A stretch of 64,000 bases of DNA from Enterobacteriaceae bacterium (GCA_902363335.1 CABIZV010000004.1:1-64000), one strand, 5' to 3'; positions 17,267 to 27,689 are shown, counted from the stretch's first letter. A program made the numbers and translations. The notes: generated by a model from the letters alone, not told the origin.

Positions 17267-19990
17267 ATGATCCAGATTAATCTGGCCTCTCTGGTTAAGC
17301 ATCTTAACCCGTTTTCCCGCCAGGCGCTGGAGGCGGCAGCAGCAGAGTGTATGAGCCAGCAGGCAATGGAAATCACTGTGGCACATGTGCTTTTGCAGAT
17401 GCTGGCAGCGGTGCGCAGTGATGTGAGGGTAATTACTGACCGGGCAGAAATTGATACAAATGCGCTTCGACGGGCACTGACGGTGGAAAATTACATGACG
17501 TCGCGAGTGACAGACAGCTATCCGGCATTTTCGCCGATGCTGGTCGAATGGTTGAAAGAGGGCTGGTTACTGGCCTCTGCCGAGATGCAGCACAGCGATC
17601 TGCGTGGTGGAGTCTTACTATTGGCTCTGCTGCATTCACCGCTGCGCTACGTCCCGTCTGCCGCCGCCCGATTGCTGACCAGTATTAATCGTGACCAGTT
17701 ACAGCAGGATTTTGCACAGTGGACGAAAGAATCTGCCGAATCCGCTGTGCTAAATAATGACGGGCAAACTCCAGGCGTGGTAGTTGATACCGGCGACAGC
17801 CTGCTTAGCCGCTACGCCAAAAACATGACCGCAGACGCCCGTAACGGCAAACTCGATCCAGTCCTGTGCCGTGATAATGAAATCGACCTGATGATCGATA
17901 TTCTCTGCCGTCGCCGCAAAAATAACCCGGTGGTGGTCGGTGAGGCGGGTGTCGGTAAGAGCGCGCTTATTGAAGGACTGGCGCTGCGCATTGTAGCAGG
18001 CCAGGTGCCGGACAAGCTGCGCGATACTGATATTATGACGCTCGATCTTGGCGCATTGCAGGCGGGGGCGTCCGTTAAGGGCGAGTTTGAGAAGCGCTTT
18101 AAGGGGCTAATGGCAGAAGTCATTCAGTCACCCAATCCTGTCATTCTATTTATCGACGAAGCCCACACGCTGATTGGCGCGGGTAACCAACAGGGCGGGC
18201 TGGATATCTCTAACCTGCTTAAACCTGCGCTGGCGCGCGGCGAGCTTAAAACCATCGCCGCTACGACCTGGAGCGAATACAAAAAATATTTCGAGAAAGA
18301 CGCTGCGCTGTCGCGCCGTTTTCAGTTAGTGAAAGTGAGTGAACCCACGGCAGCAGAAGCGACCATTATTCTGCGTGGCCTGTCGGCGGTGTATGAGCAA
18401 TCGCACGGCGTATTGATTGATGATGAAGCCTTACAGGCAGCGGCGACGTTAAGCGAGCGTTACCTCTCTGGTCGCCAACTACCGGATAAAGCCATCGACG
18501 TACTGGACACCGCCTGCGCCCGCGTGGCGATTAACCTCTCATCTCCGCCAAAGCAAATTTCCGCATTGACCACCCTGCGTCACCAGTGTGAAGCGGAAAT
18601 GCAGCAGCTTGAGCGCGAGATCCGCATCGGTCTGCGGTCGGATACTACACGGCTGACTGAGGTGGTTGTGCAGTATGACGAAACCTTGACCCAACTGGAG
18701 GAACTGGAAGCAGCATGGCACCAGCAGCAGGCGCTGGTGCAAGAAATCATCTCACTGCGTAAAGGGCTGCTGGAAGAAACTGAAGACATCACGATACCGG
18801 ACGCTGACGATAACACCGCATCAACGGATGAACCAGAGGCAGATCAGATGGAGGCGCAACCTGCAGCCCGTCTCGCCCAGCTAACCACCGAACTGGATGC
18901 ACTGCATCATATCCAGATGTTGGTGTCTCCGCACGTTGATAAAAAACAGATTGCCGCCGTGATTGCCGAGTGGACCGGTGTGCCGCTCAACCGCCTGTCG
19001 CAGAATGAAATGTCAGTGATTACTGACTTACCTCAGTGGCTGAGTGACACCATTAAAGGCCAGGATCTGGCAATTAAGCACCTGCATAAACATCTGCTGA
19101 CCGCACGAGCCGACCTGCGCCGACCGGGACGCCCACTCGGCGCATTCCTGCTGGCAGGCCCCAGTGGAGTGGGTAAAACCGAAACCGTGCTGCAACTGGC
19201 GGAACTGCTCTATGGCGGTCGCCAATACCTTACTACCATCAATATGTCGGAGTTCCAGGAGAAACACACAGTTTCGCGCCTGATTGGCTCCCCGCCGGGC
19301 TATGTCGGCTACGGCGAGGGAGGCGTGCTGACTGAAGCTATTCGCCAGAAACCCTACTCTGTGGTACTGCTCGATGAAGTGGAAAAAGCGCACCCGGATG
19401 TGCTCAATCTGTTCTACCAGGCATTTGATAAAGGTGAGATGGCCGATGGCGAAGGTCGCCTGATTGACTGTAAAAATATCGTCTTTTTCCTGACTTCCAA
19501 TCTCGGCTACCAGGTGATTGTAGAGTATGCCGATAATCCGGAAGCCATGCAGGAGATCTTGTATCCGGTACTGGCAGACTTCTTCAAACCCGCGCTGCTG
19601 GCGCGTATGGAAGTGGTGCCGTATCTGCCGCTGTCACATGAAACGCTTGCCACTATTATCGCCGGAAAACTGGCGCGGCTGGACAGTGTGCTGCGCACCC
19701 GCTTCGGGGCGGAAGTGGTGATAGCACCAGAAGTGACTGACGAAATCATGCAGCGTGTCACCCGTGCCGAAAACGGTGCGCGTATGCTCGAATCGGTTAT
19801 CGACGGAGAGATGCTGCCACCGCTGTCCCTGCTGCTGTTGCAGAAAATGGCGTCGAACACGACGATTGCCCGTATCACGCTGGGCGTGACGGATGGTGCG
19901 TTTACTGCTGACGTTAAGGATTCGGAAGACGACCGAACCGTGGACGGCATACAGCCAGCATCGGAAACAGAGGACGAAGCCGCTCTATGA
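17267..19990 (+). CDS. clpV: T6SS AAA+ ATPase ClpV (TssH)
   Basis: 907 residues. N domain with double Clp repeat (LVKHLNPFSRQALEAAA), first AAA+ module with Walker A GEAGVGKSALIEG near residue 225 and Walker B LFIDEAHTLIGAG near 295, a coiled-coil middle region (Glu/Gln-rich, ~430-560), second Walker A GPSGVGKTETV near 631 and Walker B VVLLDEVEKAHPD near 703. The acidic tail (EDDRTVDGIQ) is variable. It disassembles contracted TssB/TssC sheath. Distinguished from ClpB by context and by the N-terminal LASLVKHLNPFSRQALE. Overlaps the next gene by four bases. Confidence 0.96.
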   Translation: MIQINLASLVKHLNPFSRQALEAAAAECMSQQAMEITVAHVLLQMLAAVRSDVRVITDRAEIDTNALRRALTVENYMTSRVTDSYPAFSPMLVEWLKEGWLLASAEMQHSDLRGGVLLLALLHSPLRYVPSAAARLLTSINRDQLQQDFAQWTKESAESAVLNNDGQTPGVVVDTGDSLLSRYAKNMTADARNGKLDPVLCRDNEIDLMIDILCRRRKNNPVVVGEAGVGKSALIEGLALRIVAGQVPDKLRDTDIMTLDLGALQAGASVKGEFEKRFKGLMAEVIQSPNPVILFIDEAHTLIGAGNQQGGLDISNLLKPALARGELKTIAATTWSEYKKYFEKDAALSRRFQLVKVSEPTAAEATIILRGLSAVYEQSHGVLIDDEALQAAATLSERYLSGRQLPDKAIDVLDTACARVAINLSSPPKQISALTTLRHQCEAEMQQLEREIRIGLRSDTTRLTEVVVQYDETLTQLEELEAAWHQQQALVQEIISLRKGLLEETEDITIPDADDNTASTDEPEADQMEAQPAARLAQLTTELDALHHIQMLVSPHVDKKQIAAVIAEWTGVPLNRLSQNEMSVITDLPQWLSDTIKGQDLAIKHLHKHLLTARADLRRPGRPLGAFLLAGPSGVGKTETVLQLAELLYGGRQYLTTINMSEFQEKHTVSRLIGSPPGYVGYGEGGVLTEAIRQKPYSVVLLDEVEKAHPDVLNLFYQAFDKGEMADGEGRLIDCKNIVFFLTSNLGYQVIVEYADNPEAMQEILYPVLADFFKPALLARMEVVPYLPLSHETLATIIAGKLARLDSVLRTRFGAEVVIAPEVTDEIMQRVTRAENGARMLESVIDGEMLPPLSLLLLQKMASNTTIARITLGVTDGAFTADVKDSEDDRTVDGIQPASETEDEAAL

Positions 19991-20736
19991 GCAGAATGCA
20001 GACGTTCCTGATCATGATGCTGTTGCCGGGATTATTCTCCAGCGTGGTAAAGGCGGAAACGCCTGTAAAACAGGCAGCTGCCGTACTGCCGGGAATTGTT
20101 GTGCCACAGTCACTTGTTGCCGTGCCGCAGACCGAGGCACAGAAAACTCTCAGTGCCATGATGACCTGTCGCCGGGAGCCTGCGGCGCTGGAGCGGCTGG
20201 ATTGCTATGACCGGATCCTGGCCCCCGAGCAGTCCGGTTTTGATGGCGCGGCAGTGAAAGCCCGTTATGAAGGCGAAGCCTGGAAACGGGCTTTCACTCA
20301 GGAGAAACAGCGTCCGGATAATTCCACTGCACTGTTGATGACAAAGAGTGATGGCGAACGCCCAACAGTGGTTATTACCACCCCTGCAATCGGCAACGTT
20401 CCGCCACGCCCGATACTGATGTTCAGTTGCGTGGATAACATCACCCGGATGCAGGTGGCGCTGACACATTCCATGACTACCAGTGATATCGCTGTGACGT
20501 TGACTACTGAGCATGGACGTTTCCAGTCTCACTGGTTTATCCGTGAGAACGGCACTCTGCTGGAGTCCAGTCGGGGGTTATCCGGTATCGACGAAATTAA
20601 ACAGCTGTTTGGTGGAAAAACGCTGACCATCGACACAGGTAAGGGCAGTGCTGCCGGGAAACTGACCTTTAATATCGACGAGCTGGAGAAAACTATCGCG
20701 CCGCTGCGCGATGCTTGTCACTGGGCGGGAGAATAA
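19987..20736 (+). CDS. vasI: T6SS-associated periplasmic protein VasI (VC_A0118 family)
   Basis: 249 residues with a cleavable signal peptide (cut after ~23, ...SSVVKA-ET). The central part has CRREPAALERLDCYDRI, the repeated hallmark of VasI/TagO-type proteins, and VDNITRMQVALTH and LFGGKTLTIDTGKG further on. The exact role of VasI in T6SS is unclear. Its ATG overlaps the clpV stop (ATGA-type), and tssA follows four bases after its stop. Confidence 0.88.
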   Translation: MSRMQTFLIMMLLPGLFSSVVKAETPVKQAAAVLPGIVVPQSLVAVPQTEAQKTLSAMMTCRREPAALERLDCYDRILAPEQSGFDGAAVKARYEGEAWKRAFTQEKQRPDNSTALLMTKSDGERPTVVITTPAIGNVPPRPILMFSCVDNITRMQVALTHSMTTSDIAVTLTTEHGRFQSHWFIRENGTLLESSRGLSGIDEIKQLFGGKTLTIDTGKGSAAGKLTFNIDELEKTIAPLRDACHWAGE

Positions 20737-20740
20737 AAAA

Positions 20741-22156
20741 ATGGATTTATGTAACCCTGATATCTGGATTTCGCACCTGCTGGAAAATCTCCCGGAAGAT
20801 AAACTGGCCTCCGCATTAAAAGACGACAATCCTGACTGGGAATATATTGACGGAGAAATGCTTAAACTCGGCTCGCTGGCTCACAGCCAGCTAGATATCC
20901 CGGAAATTCAGCGGCGCGGGCTGGTACTTATGGCCTCGGAGAGCAAAGACTTCCGCCTGCTGGCGCACTTACTGCGGACCCTTCAACATGCTGGTGATTC
21001 GCTGCTGGCGCTGCGTTTGCTGGCATTGTATCTGCAGCATTACTGGACGATGGGGGCACCGGTTATAGCGCATAAAAAACGGTTTGCCGCCCAGGTCATA
21101 AAGCGTTTCGAGGCAGGCGTTTCTGGTTTTGTAGAGAAAGCCACTGCGATGCAGCGAGACCAGTTGCTGGGTGAACTGGCGAAACTGGCTCTATTGTGGC
21201 AGGGCAATAATGAGACTGAACTGGCGCAGGCAACGGACGATGTTGCTGCGCTGTACCTGCGGGCATTTCGCGACAGTGAACCTGCCGCGACATCCGCAGC
21301 AGCACAATCAACCGTCGCTTCTGTATCGTCTTCTGCCGAGCCGGTCGCGCCTGCCTCTACGCCCTCTTCAGTAGCCTACGTACCAGTGGTGAATATCGAT
21401 AGTCATGACGATAAAGCCTGGCGCGAAACGTTGCTGAAAGTCGCTGCCATTTTATGTGAGCGCCAGCCGGACACGCCGTTGGGCTACCGTCTGCGTCGTC
21501 ATGCGCTTTGGCTGGCAATTACCTCCGCGCCACAAGCTGAAAGTAACGGACGCACATCGCTAGCCGCGTTTCCTGCCGACATGATGGATGATTATCAGGC
21601 GCGTATGCACAATGCCGATATGGCGCTGTGGCAACAGGTTGAGAAAAGTATTCTTCTGGCGCCCTACTGGTTTGACGGTCATTACCTTTCAGCACAGGCT
21701 GCGCAGCGTCTGGGCTACACAGCCGCAGCGGAGGCCATCCGAGAAGAGGCCGTCGGTTTTCTCAACCGTCTGCCTCAGCTTTCCACTCTGCTGTTTAACG
21801 ATCACACACCTTTTATCAGTGGTCAGACAAAACAGTGGCTTACCTCCACGTCGTCCTCCGACCAGCCTCCATCAGCACAGCAATCTGGCAAGGAATGGCA
21901 GAACGCCCAGACCTGTTTTACTGAACAGGGGCTAGAGGCAGCATTACGGTATCTGGATACGTTGTCCGAAGATGAGCCCCGTAACCAGTTTTACCGTCAG
22001 TATTTTGGCGCACAGCTGATGGAAGATGCCGGAATGGTAAAAATGGCGCGGCAGCAGTATCGGATGCTGTTCAAAACCGGCATGCGAATGGTGCTGGCAG
22101 ACTGGGAACCATCGCTACTTGAGCAGCTTAAACATAAGTTCACGGCAGAACAGTAA
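20741..22156 (+). CDS. tssA: T6SS cap protein TssA, VasJ type
   Basis: 471 residues. The N-terminal ImpA-type domain appears as LENLPEDKLASALKDDNPDWEY to GLVLMASESKDFRLLAHLLRTLQ. A Ser/Ala/Pro-rich linker (about residues 195-225) separates it from a C-terminal VasJ-type domain (GYRLRRHALWLAITSAPQ, LLAPYWFDGHYLSAQAAQRLGY). TssA caps the growing sheath/tube at its distal end. The ATG at 20741 matches the family start; ten earlier codons in the frame are inside vasI. This is one of two ImpA-domain proteins of the cluster. Confidence 0.88.
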   Translation: MDLCNPDIWISHLLENLPEDKLASALKDDNPDWEYIDGEMLKLGSLAHSQLDIPEIQRRGLVLMASESKDFRLLAHLLRTLQHAGDSLLALRLLALYLQHYWTMGAPVIAHKKRFAAQVIKRFEAGVSGFVEKATAMQRDQLLGELAKLALLWQGNNETELAQATDDVAALYLRAFRDSEPAATSAAAQSTVASVSSSAEPVAPASTPSSVAYVPVVNIDSHDDKAWRETLLKVAAILCERQPDTPLGYRLRRHALWLAITSAPQAESNGRTSLAAFPADMMDDYQARMHNADMALWQQVEKSILLAPYWFDGHYLSAQAAQRLGYTAAAEAIREEAVGFLNRLPQLSTLLFNDHTPFISGQTKQWLTSTSSSDQPPSAQQSGKEWQNAQTCFTEQGLEAALRYLDTLSEDEPRNQFYRQYFGAQLMEDAGMVKMARQQYRMLFKTGMRMVLADWEPSLLEQLKHKFTAEQ

Positions 22157-22174
22157 GAGATAACAGGAGTTTTT

Positions 22175-25100
22175 GTGAGATTACCGACCCCCCGACTGTT
22201 TAGTGGCATGAAATCAGTTCTGCGACCCGCGATGCCACGGTTTAAGGTATCTGCGTTCTGGCTGCTGGTGCTGGCATGGTTTTTTCTGCTGGTGTGGATC
22301 TGGTGGAAAGGGCCGTCATGGTCGTTGTATGACGAACAGTGGCTTAAACCGCTGGCTAATCGCTGGTTGGCGACGGCTGCATGGGGGATTATCGCCCTCG
22401 GGTGGCTCACCGTCCGGGTAATGAAGCGCCTGCAACAGCTTGAGAAACAACAAAAACAACAACGTGAGGAAGCACAGGATCCGTTGAGCATCGAGCTGAA
22501 TGCGCAACAGCGTTATCTCGACCGATGGCTACTGCGATTGCAACGCCATCTCGATAATCGCCGTTATCTGTGGCAACTGCCGTGGTATATGGTCATCGGT
22601 CCTGCCGGGAGCGGTAAAACTGCACTACTACGGGAAGGTTTTCCGTCCGATATCATTTATACGCCAGAAACGTCACGTGGCGCAGAACAACGTGTGTACC
22701 TGACCCCTCATGTCGGTAAACAGGCGGTGATTTTTGATATTGACGGCGTACTTTGCGAACAGCCGGATGCTGATGTCCTGCACCGCCGGTTGTGGGAACA
22801 CATCCTGGACTGGATGGTGGAAAAACGACCCCGCCAGCCGCTGAATGGGATCATTATCACTCTCGACTTACCTGACCTGTTGACGGCTGACAAACGTCGT
22901 CGTGAACATCTATTGCAGACGCTGCGCAGTCGTTTGCAGGACATGCGCCAGCATCTTCACTGTCAGCTACCGGTTTACGTGGTACTGACGCGTCTGGATT
23001 TGTTACACGGCTTTGCCGCCCTTTTTCAGTCACTGGACAAAAAGGATCGCGATACGATTCTGGGGGTTACCTTCACCCGCCGTGCTCATGAAAACGAGGA
23101 CTGGCGTGCGGAACTGGATGCTTTCTGGCAGACATGGTGTGAGCGAATGAACCACGCCATGCCGGATCTAATGCTCACGCAGACACATATGCGCAGTTCC
23201 CTGTTCAGTTTTTCCCGCCAGATACAGGGAAGCCGGGACTACCTTGTCGCCCTTCTCGACAGTTTGCTGGACGGTGAAAATATGGATGTGATGCTGCGCG
23301 GTGTATACCTCACCTCATCACTGCAACGGGGCCAGATGGATGACATCTTTACACAGTCCGCCGCCCGGCAATACCGGCTGGACGGCAGTCCGTTAAACGC
23401 CTGGCCGTTGGTGGATACCGCATCTTACTTTACCCGTAATCTGTTTCCACAGGCGCTGCTGGCCGAGCCTAATCTGGCTGGAGAAAGTCGCGCCTGGCTG
23501 ATAAGCAGCCGTCGCCGTCTGACGGCTTTTTCTGCAGTGGGCGGGGTGGCGGCATTACTCCTCATTACCGGCTGGCACCATTATTACAATGATAACTACG
23601 CTTCCGGTGTGCAGGTGCTGAAACAGGCGGAAGCCTTTATGGCAATCACGCCCCCGCAGGGAATGGATGACTACGGCAATATGCAACTGCCGCTGCTTAA
23701 CCCGGTGCGTGACGCGACGCTGGCCTATGGTGACTGGGATGACCGCAGCCGCCTGGCGGATATGGGACTGTATCAGGGACGGCGTGTCGGGCCGTATGTC
23801 GAACAAACTTATCTGCAACTGCTAGAGCAGCGCTACCTGCCTACGCTTTTTAATGGTCTGATGAAAGAAATGAAGAATGCCCCGGCGGAGAGCGAAGAAA
23901 AACTCGCTGTACTGCGTGTCATGAGAATGCTGGAAGACAAAAGCGGGCGTAATGATGAGGTGGTTAAGCAGTTTATGGCGAAGCGATGGAGCGATAAGTT
24001 TCATGGCCAGCGAGATATTCAGGCGCAATTGATGTCGCACCTCGACTATGCACTAAAGCATACCGACTGGCACGGGGAGCGAGCTGCAGGCGACGGTGAT
24101 GCCATTAGTCGCTGGATGCCCTATGATAAATCGATCGTAGATGCGCAGCATGAGCTGAGTAAACTGCCGGTTTACCAACGCGTTTACCAGAGCTTAAAAA
24201 CACGAGCGATGGGGGTTCTGCCTGCCGATCTGAATCTTCGCGATCAGATTGGTTCGACATTCGATCAGATTTTTATTTCCTCAGATGACAATAAACTGGT
24301 GGTTCCACAGTTTCTTACCCGCCATGGCCTGCAAAATTATTTCATCAAACAACGTGACGCACTCATTGAGCTGACAGCAATGGATTCCTGGGTGCTGAAT
24401 ATGACCCAGAGTGTGAAATACAGTGAGGCCGACCGTACTGAAATCCAGCGCCAGCTGACAGAACAGTATCTCAGCGACTACATCGCCACCTGGCGGACGG
24501 CGATGGACAATCTTAACGTACGTGACTATGAGTCCATTGCGCAGCTGACCGGCGCACTGGAACAGGTTATCAGCGGCGATCAGCCGTTACAGCGGGCGCT
24601 GACGGCGCTGCGGGATAATACGCAGCCAGCCATTCTCTCTGAAAAGCTCTCTGATAAAGAACGAGAAGACGCGCAGACAGAGCCGGATTACCGTCTGCTG
24701 ACGCGCCTCGGGCATGAGTTCGCACCAGAGAACAGCACGCTAGCGGTACAAAATAACAGAGAAAATACCTTTCAGGCGGTGTATCAGCAGTTGACTGAAC
24801 TGCATCGTTACTTGCTGGCTATCCAGAACGCACCGGTGCCGGGAAAATCGGCGCTGAAAGCTGTCCAGCTTCGTCTTGACCAGAACAGCAGCGATCCGAT
24901 ATTCGCTACGCGGCAAATGGCGAAAACTCTGCCCGCGCCGCTTAATCGCTGGGTAGGTAAGCTGGCCGATCAGGCCTGGCATGTGGTGATGGTGGAAGCT
25001 ATTCACTATATGGAGATTGACTGGCGTGACAGCGTGGTGAAACCGTTTAACGAACAGCTTGCGGCTAACTATCCATTTAATGCGCGATCATCAAAGGATG

Positions 25101-25696
25101 CCTCGCTGGACGCTTTCGAAAGGTTCTTTAAACCGGATGGCGTGCTGGACACCTTTTATCAGCAGAACCTCAAACTGTTTATGGAAAACGACCTGAGCCT
25201 GGAGGATGGCGATAACGCCGTGATTATTCGTGAGGACATCCGCACCCAGCTTGAGATGGCTCAAAAAATTCGTGACATCTTCTTCAGCAAGCAGCATGGG
25301 CTGGGAACCTCATTCGCGGTGGAGACCATTTCACTTTCCGGCAACAAGCGCCGTAGCGTGCTAAACCTTGATGGCCAGTTAGTCGATTACAGCCAGGGGC
25401 GTAACTACACTGCGCACCTGGTCTGGCCGAATAACATGCGCGAGGGTAATGAAAGCAAACTGACGCTGATTGGTATCAGCGGTGGTGCACCACGCAGTAT
25501 CAGCTTCAGTGGACCGTGGGCGCAGTTCCGGCTATTTGGCGCAGGTCAGTTAACCAGCGTGGAAGAGGGCACATTCAGCGTGCGCTTTAATGTGGACGGT
25601 GGCGCGATGGTTTATCGGATACACGCTGATACCGAAGATAACCCGTTCAGCGGCGGGCTGTTCAGTCAGTTCCGGCTGTCAGATACGCTGTACTGA
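22175..25696 (+). CDS. tssM: T6SS inner-membrane protein TssM (IcmF/VasK)
   Basis: 1173 residues. Two N-terminal membrane helices (about residues 25-45 and 65-80), a cytoplasmic domain with an intact Walker A GPAGSGKTALLREG near residue 142, a third helix near 448-466 (SAVGGVAALLLITGW), then a long periplasmic domain ending with the IcmF C-terminal fold (LTLIGISGGAPRSISFSGPWAQFRLF). It bridges TssL and TssJ. Starts with GTG preceded by AACAGGAG, an unambiguous ribosome binding site. Confidence 0.96.
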   Translation: MRLPTPRLFSGMKSVLRPAMPRFKVSAFWLLVLAWFFLLVWIWWKGPSWSLYDEQWLKPLANRWLATAAWGIIALGWLTVRVMKRLQQLEKQQKQQREEAQDPLSIELNAQQRYLDRWLLRLQRHLDNRRYLWQLPWYMVIGPAGSGKTALLREGFPSDIIYTPETSRGAEQRVYLTPHVGKQAVIFDIDGVLCEQPDADVLHRRLWEHILDWMVEKRPRQPLNGIIITLDLPDLLTADKRRREHLLQTLRSRLQDMRQHLHCQLPVYVVLTRLDLLHGFAALFQSLDKKDRDTILGVTFTRRAHENEDWRAELDAFWQTWCERMNHAMPDLMLTQTHMRSSLFSFSRQIQGSRDYLVALLDSLLDGENMDVMLRGVYLTSSLQRGQMDDIFTQSAARQYRLDGSPLNAWPLVDTASYFTRNLFPQALLAEPNLAGESRAWLISSRRRLTAFSAVGGVAALLLITGWHHYYNDNYASGVQVLKQAEAFMAITPPQGMDDYGNMQLPLLNPVRDATLAYGDWDDRSRLADMGLYQGRRVGPYVEQTYLQLLEQRYLPTLFNGLMKEMKNAPAESEEKLAVLRVMRMLEDKSGRNDEVVKQFMAKRWSDKFHGQRDIQAQLMSHLDYALKHTDWHGERAAGDGDAISRWMPYDKSIVDAQHELSKLPVYQRVYQSLKTRAMGVLPADLNLRDQIGSTFDQIFISSDDNKLVVPQFLTRHGLQNYFIKQRDALIELTAMDSWVLNMTQSVKYSEADRTEIQRQLTEQYLSDYIATWRTAMDNLNVRDYESIAQLTGALEQVISGDQPLQRALTALRDNTQPAILSEKLSDKEREDAQTEPDYRLLTRLGHEFAPENSTLAVQNNRENTFQAVYQQLTELHRYLLAIQNAPVPGKSALKAVQLRLDQNSSDPIFATRQMAKTLPAPLNRWVGKLADQAWHVVMVEAIHYMEIDWRDSVVKPFNEQLAANYPFNARSSKDASLDAFERFFKPDGVLDTFYQQNLKLFMENDLSLEDGDNAVIIREDIRTQLEMAQKIRDIFFSKQHGLGTSFAVETISLSGNKRRSVLNLDGQLVDYSQGRNYTAHLVWPNNMREGNESKLTLIGISGGAPRSISFSGPWAQFRLFGAGQLTSVEEGTFSVRFNVDGGAMVYRIHADTEDNPFSGGLFSQFRLSDTLY

Positions 25697-25705
25697 GGAG
25701 GTAGG

Positions 25706-27043
25706 ATGAGCAATGAGTTACTGACCCAGACTATCGTGACCGGTAGTGATCCGCGCAATCTGCCGGAGTTCATTGCTGTCCGCGAGGAAATCAACAAGGC
25801 CAGCCATCCCTCGCAGCCGGAAATGAACTGGCGGCTGGTGGAATCTCTGGCGCTGACCATTTTTAAGGCCAATGGGGTGGATCTACACACGGCAATTTAC
25901 TACACGCTGGCGCGTACCCGAACGCAGGGGCTGGCCGGGTTTTGTGAAGGTGCAGAATTGCTGGCGGCAATGATAAGTCATGAATGGGACAAATTCTGGC
26001 CGCAGGGAGGAGCTGCTCGTACTGAGATGCTGGACTGGCTCAACACCCGTACTGGAAATATCCTGCGCCAGCAGACCTCCTTTGTAGAAAACGATCTGCC
26101 GCTGCTGTACCGCACTGAGCGGGCCTTACAGCTTATCTGTGACAAACTTCAGCAGGTGGATCTGAAACGTCAGCCTCGCGTGGAGAACCTGCTGTATTTT
26201 GTGCAGAACACACGCAAACGGCTGGAGCCTCAACCACGGAATAATACAGTTGCCACACAGACCACCGTCCGAACACTGGTTTATGCGCCGGACAGTAATG
26301 CGTCCATGGCTACTGAGAGCGTCTCTCCACTCCCCGAATTGCCGGAGATGCGGGTGGAAGTCCGCGGTCTGGCAGATAGTGGCGATATCGCTGGTCAGGG
26401 CAGCCCAGTGAAAAGTTTCATGGCCGGTGTTGTCGCGACTGCGGTTATCGCCGCCGCGCTTTGGTGGTGGCTGGTGTACCCAATGCAGCAGCAACTGGCA
26501 CAGGTCAGAGATACGGCACAGGGTGCGGCAACGGTCTGGCTGGCATCTCCTGAACTGAACAGTTATGGGCAACGGTTACAACAACTTCCCGAGACGTCGC
26601 CACTACAATTGCTGGATACAGGGATGCAGATGATGCGCACGGCAGACGCTCGCTGGCCGGAAAGCCTGCAACAACAACAGGCCAGTGCTCAGTGGAATGA
26701 AACTCTGAAAACTCGCGCACAGAACAGTCCACAGCTACGCGGTTGGTTACAAACCCGCCAGGATTTACATGCCTTTGCAGATCTGGTGATGCAACGGGAG
26801 AAAGAAGGGCTGACCCTTTCTTATATAAAGAATGTTATCTGGCAAGCTGAGCGGGGATTAGGGCAGGAGACGCCGCTGGAGTCTCTGCTGACACAGTACC
26901 AGGATGTTCGGGCGCAGGGCCAGAATACACAGACGCTGGAAAAACAAATTAATGAACGGCTCGACGGTGTGTTAAGCCGTTGGCTTCTATTGAAAAATGG
27001 CGGGATGCCAGAAACGGCACCCAAAACCAAAGCCGAAAAATAA
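25706..27043 (+). CDS. ImpA-domain membrane protein, TagA/VasL-like sheath latch
   Basis: 445 residues with an N-terminal ImpA domain (DPRNLPEFIAVREEINK, MNWRLVESLALTIFKANGVDL), a transmembrane helix near residues 236-255 (VVATAVIAAALWWWLVYP) and a C-terminal VasL-type region (RWPESLQQQQ, LTLSYIKNVIWQAERGL). This domain order is that of TagA/VasL proteins, which in enteroaggregative E. coli hold the extended sheath at the opposite membrane. Function here is inferred from architecture. Starts after GGAGG nine bases behind tssM. Confidence 0.8.
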   Translation: MSNELLTQTIVTGSDPRNLPEFIAVREEINKASHPSQPEMNWRLVESLALTIFKANGVDLHTAIYYTLARTRTQGLAGFCEGAELLAAMISHEWDKFWPQGGAARTEMLDWLNTRTGNILRQQTSFVENDLPLLYRTERALQLICDKLQQVDLKRQPRVENLLYFVQNTRKRLEPQPRNNTVATQTTVRTLVYAPDSNASMATESVSPLPELPEMRVEVRGLADSGDIAGQGSPVKSFMAGVVATAVIAAALWWWLVYPMQQQLAQVRDTAQGAATVWLASPELNSYGQRLQQLPETSPLQLLDTGMQMMRTADARWPESLQQQQASAQWNETLKTRAQNSPQLRGWLQTRQDLHAFADLVMQREKEGLTLSYIKNVIWQAERGLGQETPLESLLTQYQDVRAQGQNTQTLEKQINERLDGVLSRWLLLKNGGMPETAPKTKAEK

Positions 27044-27066
27044 CGACAAAATCAAAGGAGTTTATC

Positions 27067-27546
27067 ATGGCAAATCCGGTTTATCTGACACTGAACGGCG
27101 ATCTTCAGGGACTGATCTCCGCTGGCTGCTCTTCTATGGCCTCTATTGGCAACAAAGCGCAGATTACGCATACGGATCAGATTATGGTGCTGGGGTTATC
27201 CCAGGGACTGACCCGCGCACAGAATGTTAATCATCAGACACTGACAATCCAGAAACCAGTGGATAAATCCTCCCCATTGCTGACTAAAGCCATTAGTGAA
27301 AATGAATGTCTGACCTGTGACTTTGAGTATTATCGTACCAACCGTTTCGGTATTAATGAAATGTATTATAAAGTGAAGCTGATTAATGCCCGCATAGCCA
27401 GCATTAAGCATGTGGTACCGCATACTATCAATCACAGCGAGGGGCAACCGGAAGAGTCTATTTCCCTTACCTATGAAAGTATTACCCAGGAACATTGTAT
27501 TGCCGGAACCAGTGCGTACAGCCTCTGGGAGGAGCGACTTTTTTAG
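27067..27546 (+). CDS. hcp: Hcp-family T6SS tube protein (TssD), copy 2
   Basis: 159 residues of the short Hcp family: MANPVYLTLNGDLQGLISAG, ASIGNKAQITHTDQIMVLG, then DKSSPLLTKAISENECLTCDFEYYR and SLTYESITQEH. AAAGGAG precedes the ATG; an upstream in-frame extension lies inside the previous gene and is rejected. It is the last gene of the plus-strand operon and is quite unlike the divergent hcp at 6787-7305. No effector domain is fused. It could be a structural ring variant or an effector-binding Hcp. Confidence 0.88.
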   Translation: MANPVYLTLNGDLQGLISAGCSSMASIGNKAQITHTDQIMVLGLSQGLTRAQNVNHQTLTIQKPVDKSSPLLTKAISENECLTCDFEYYRTNRFGINEMYYKVKLINARIASIKHVVPHTINHSEGQPEESISLTYESITQEHCIAGTSAYSLWEERLF

Positions 27547-27689
27547 CGTGAATAATTGAAAATGCAAAGGAGTGCGTGTGAAATTGAGAATTAGCAGAGT
27601 AGTGGGTGTTAACCAGCCAAATAATATAGGTGATGTTAAAAGATTCAGATGCTGCTGAATATAGTAAAGTATTCTTTCCTCTATTGCTG

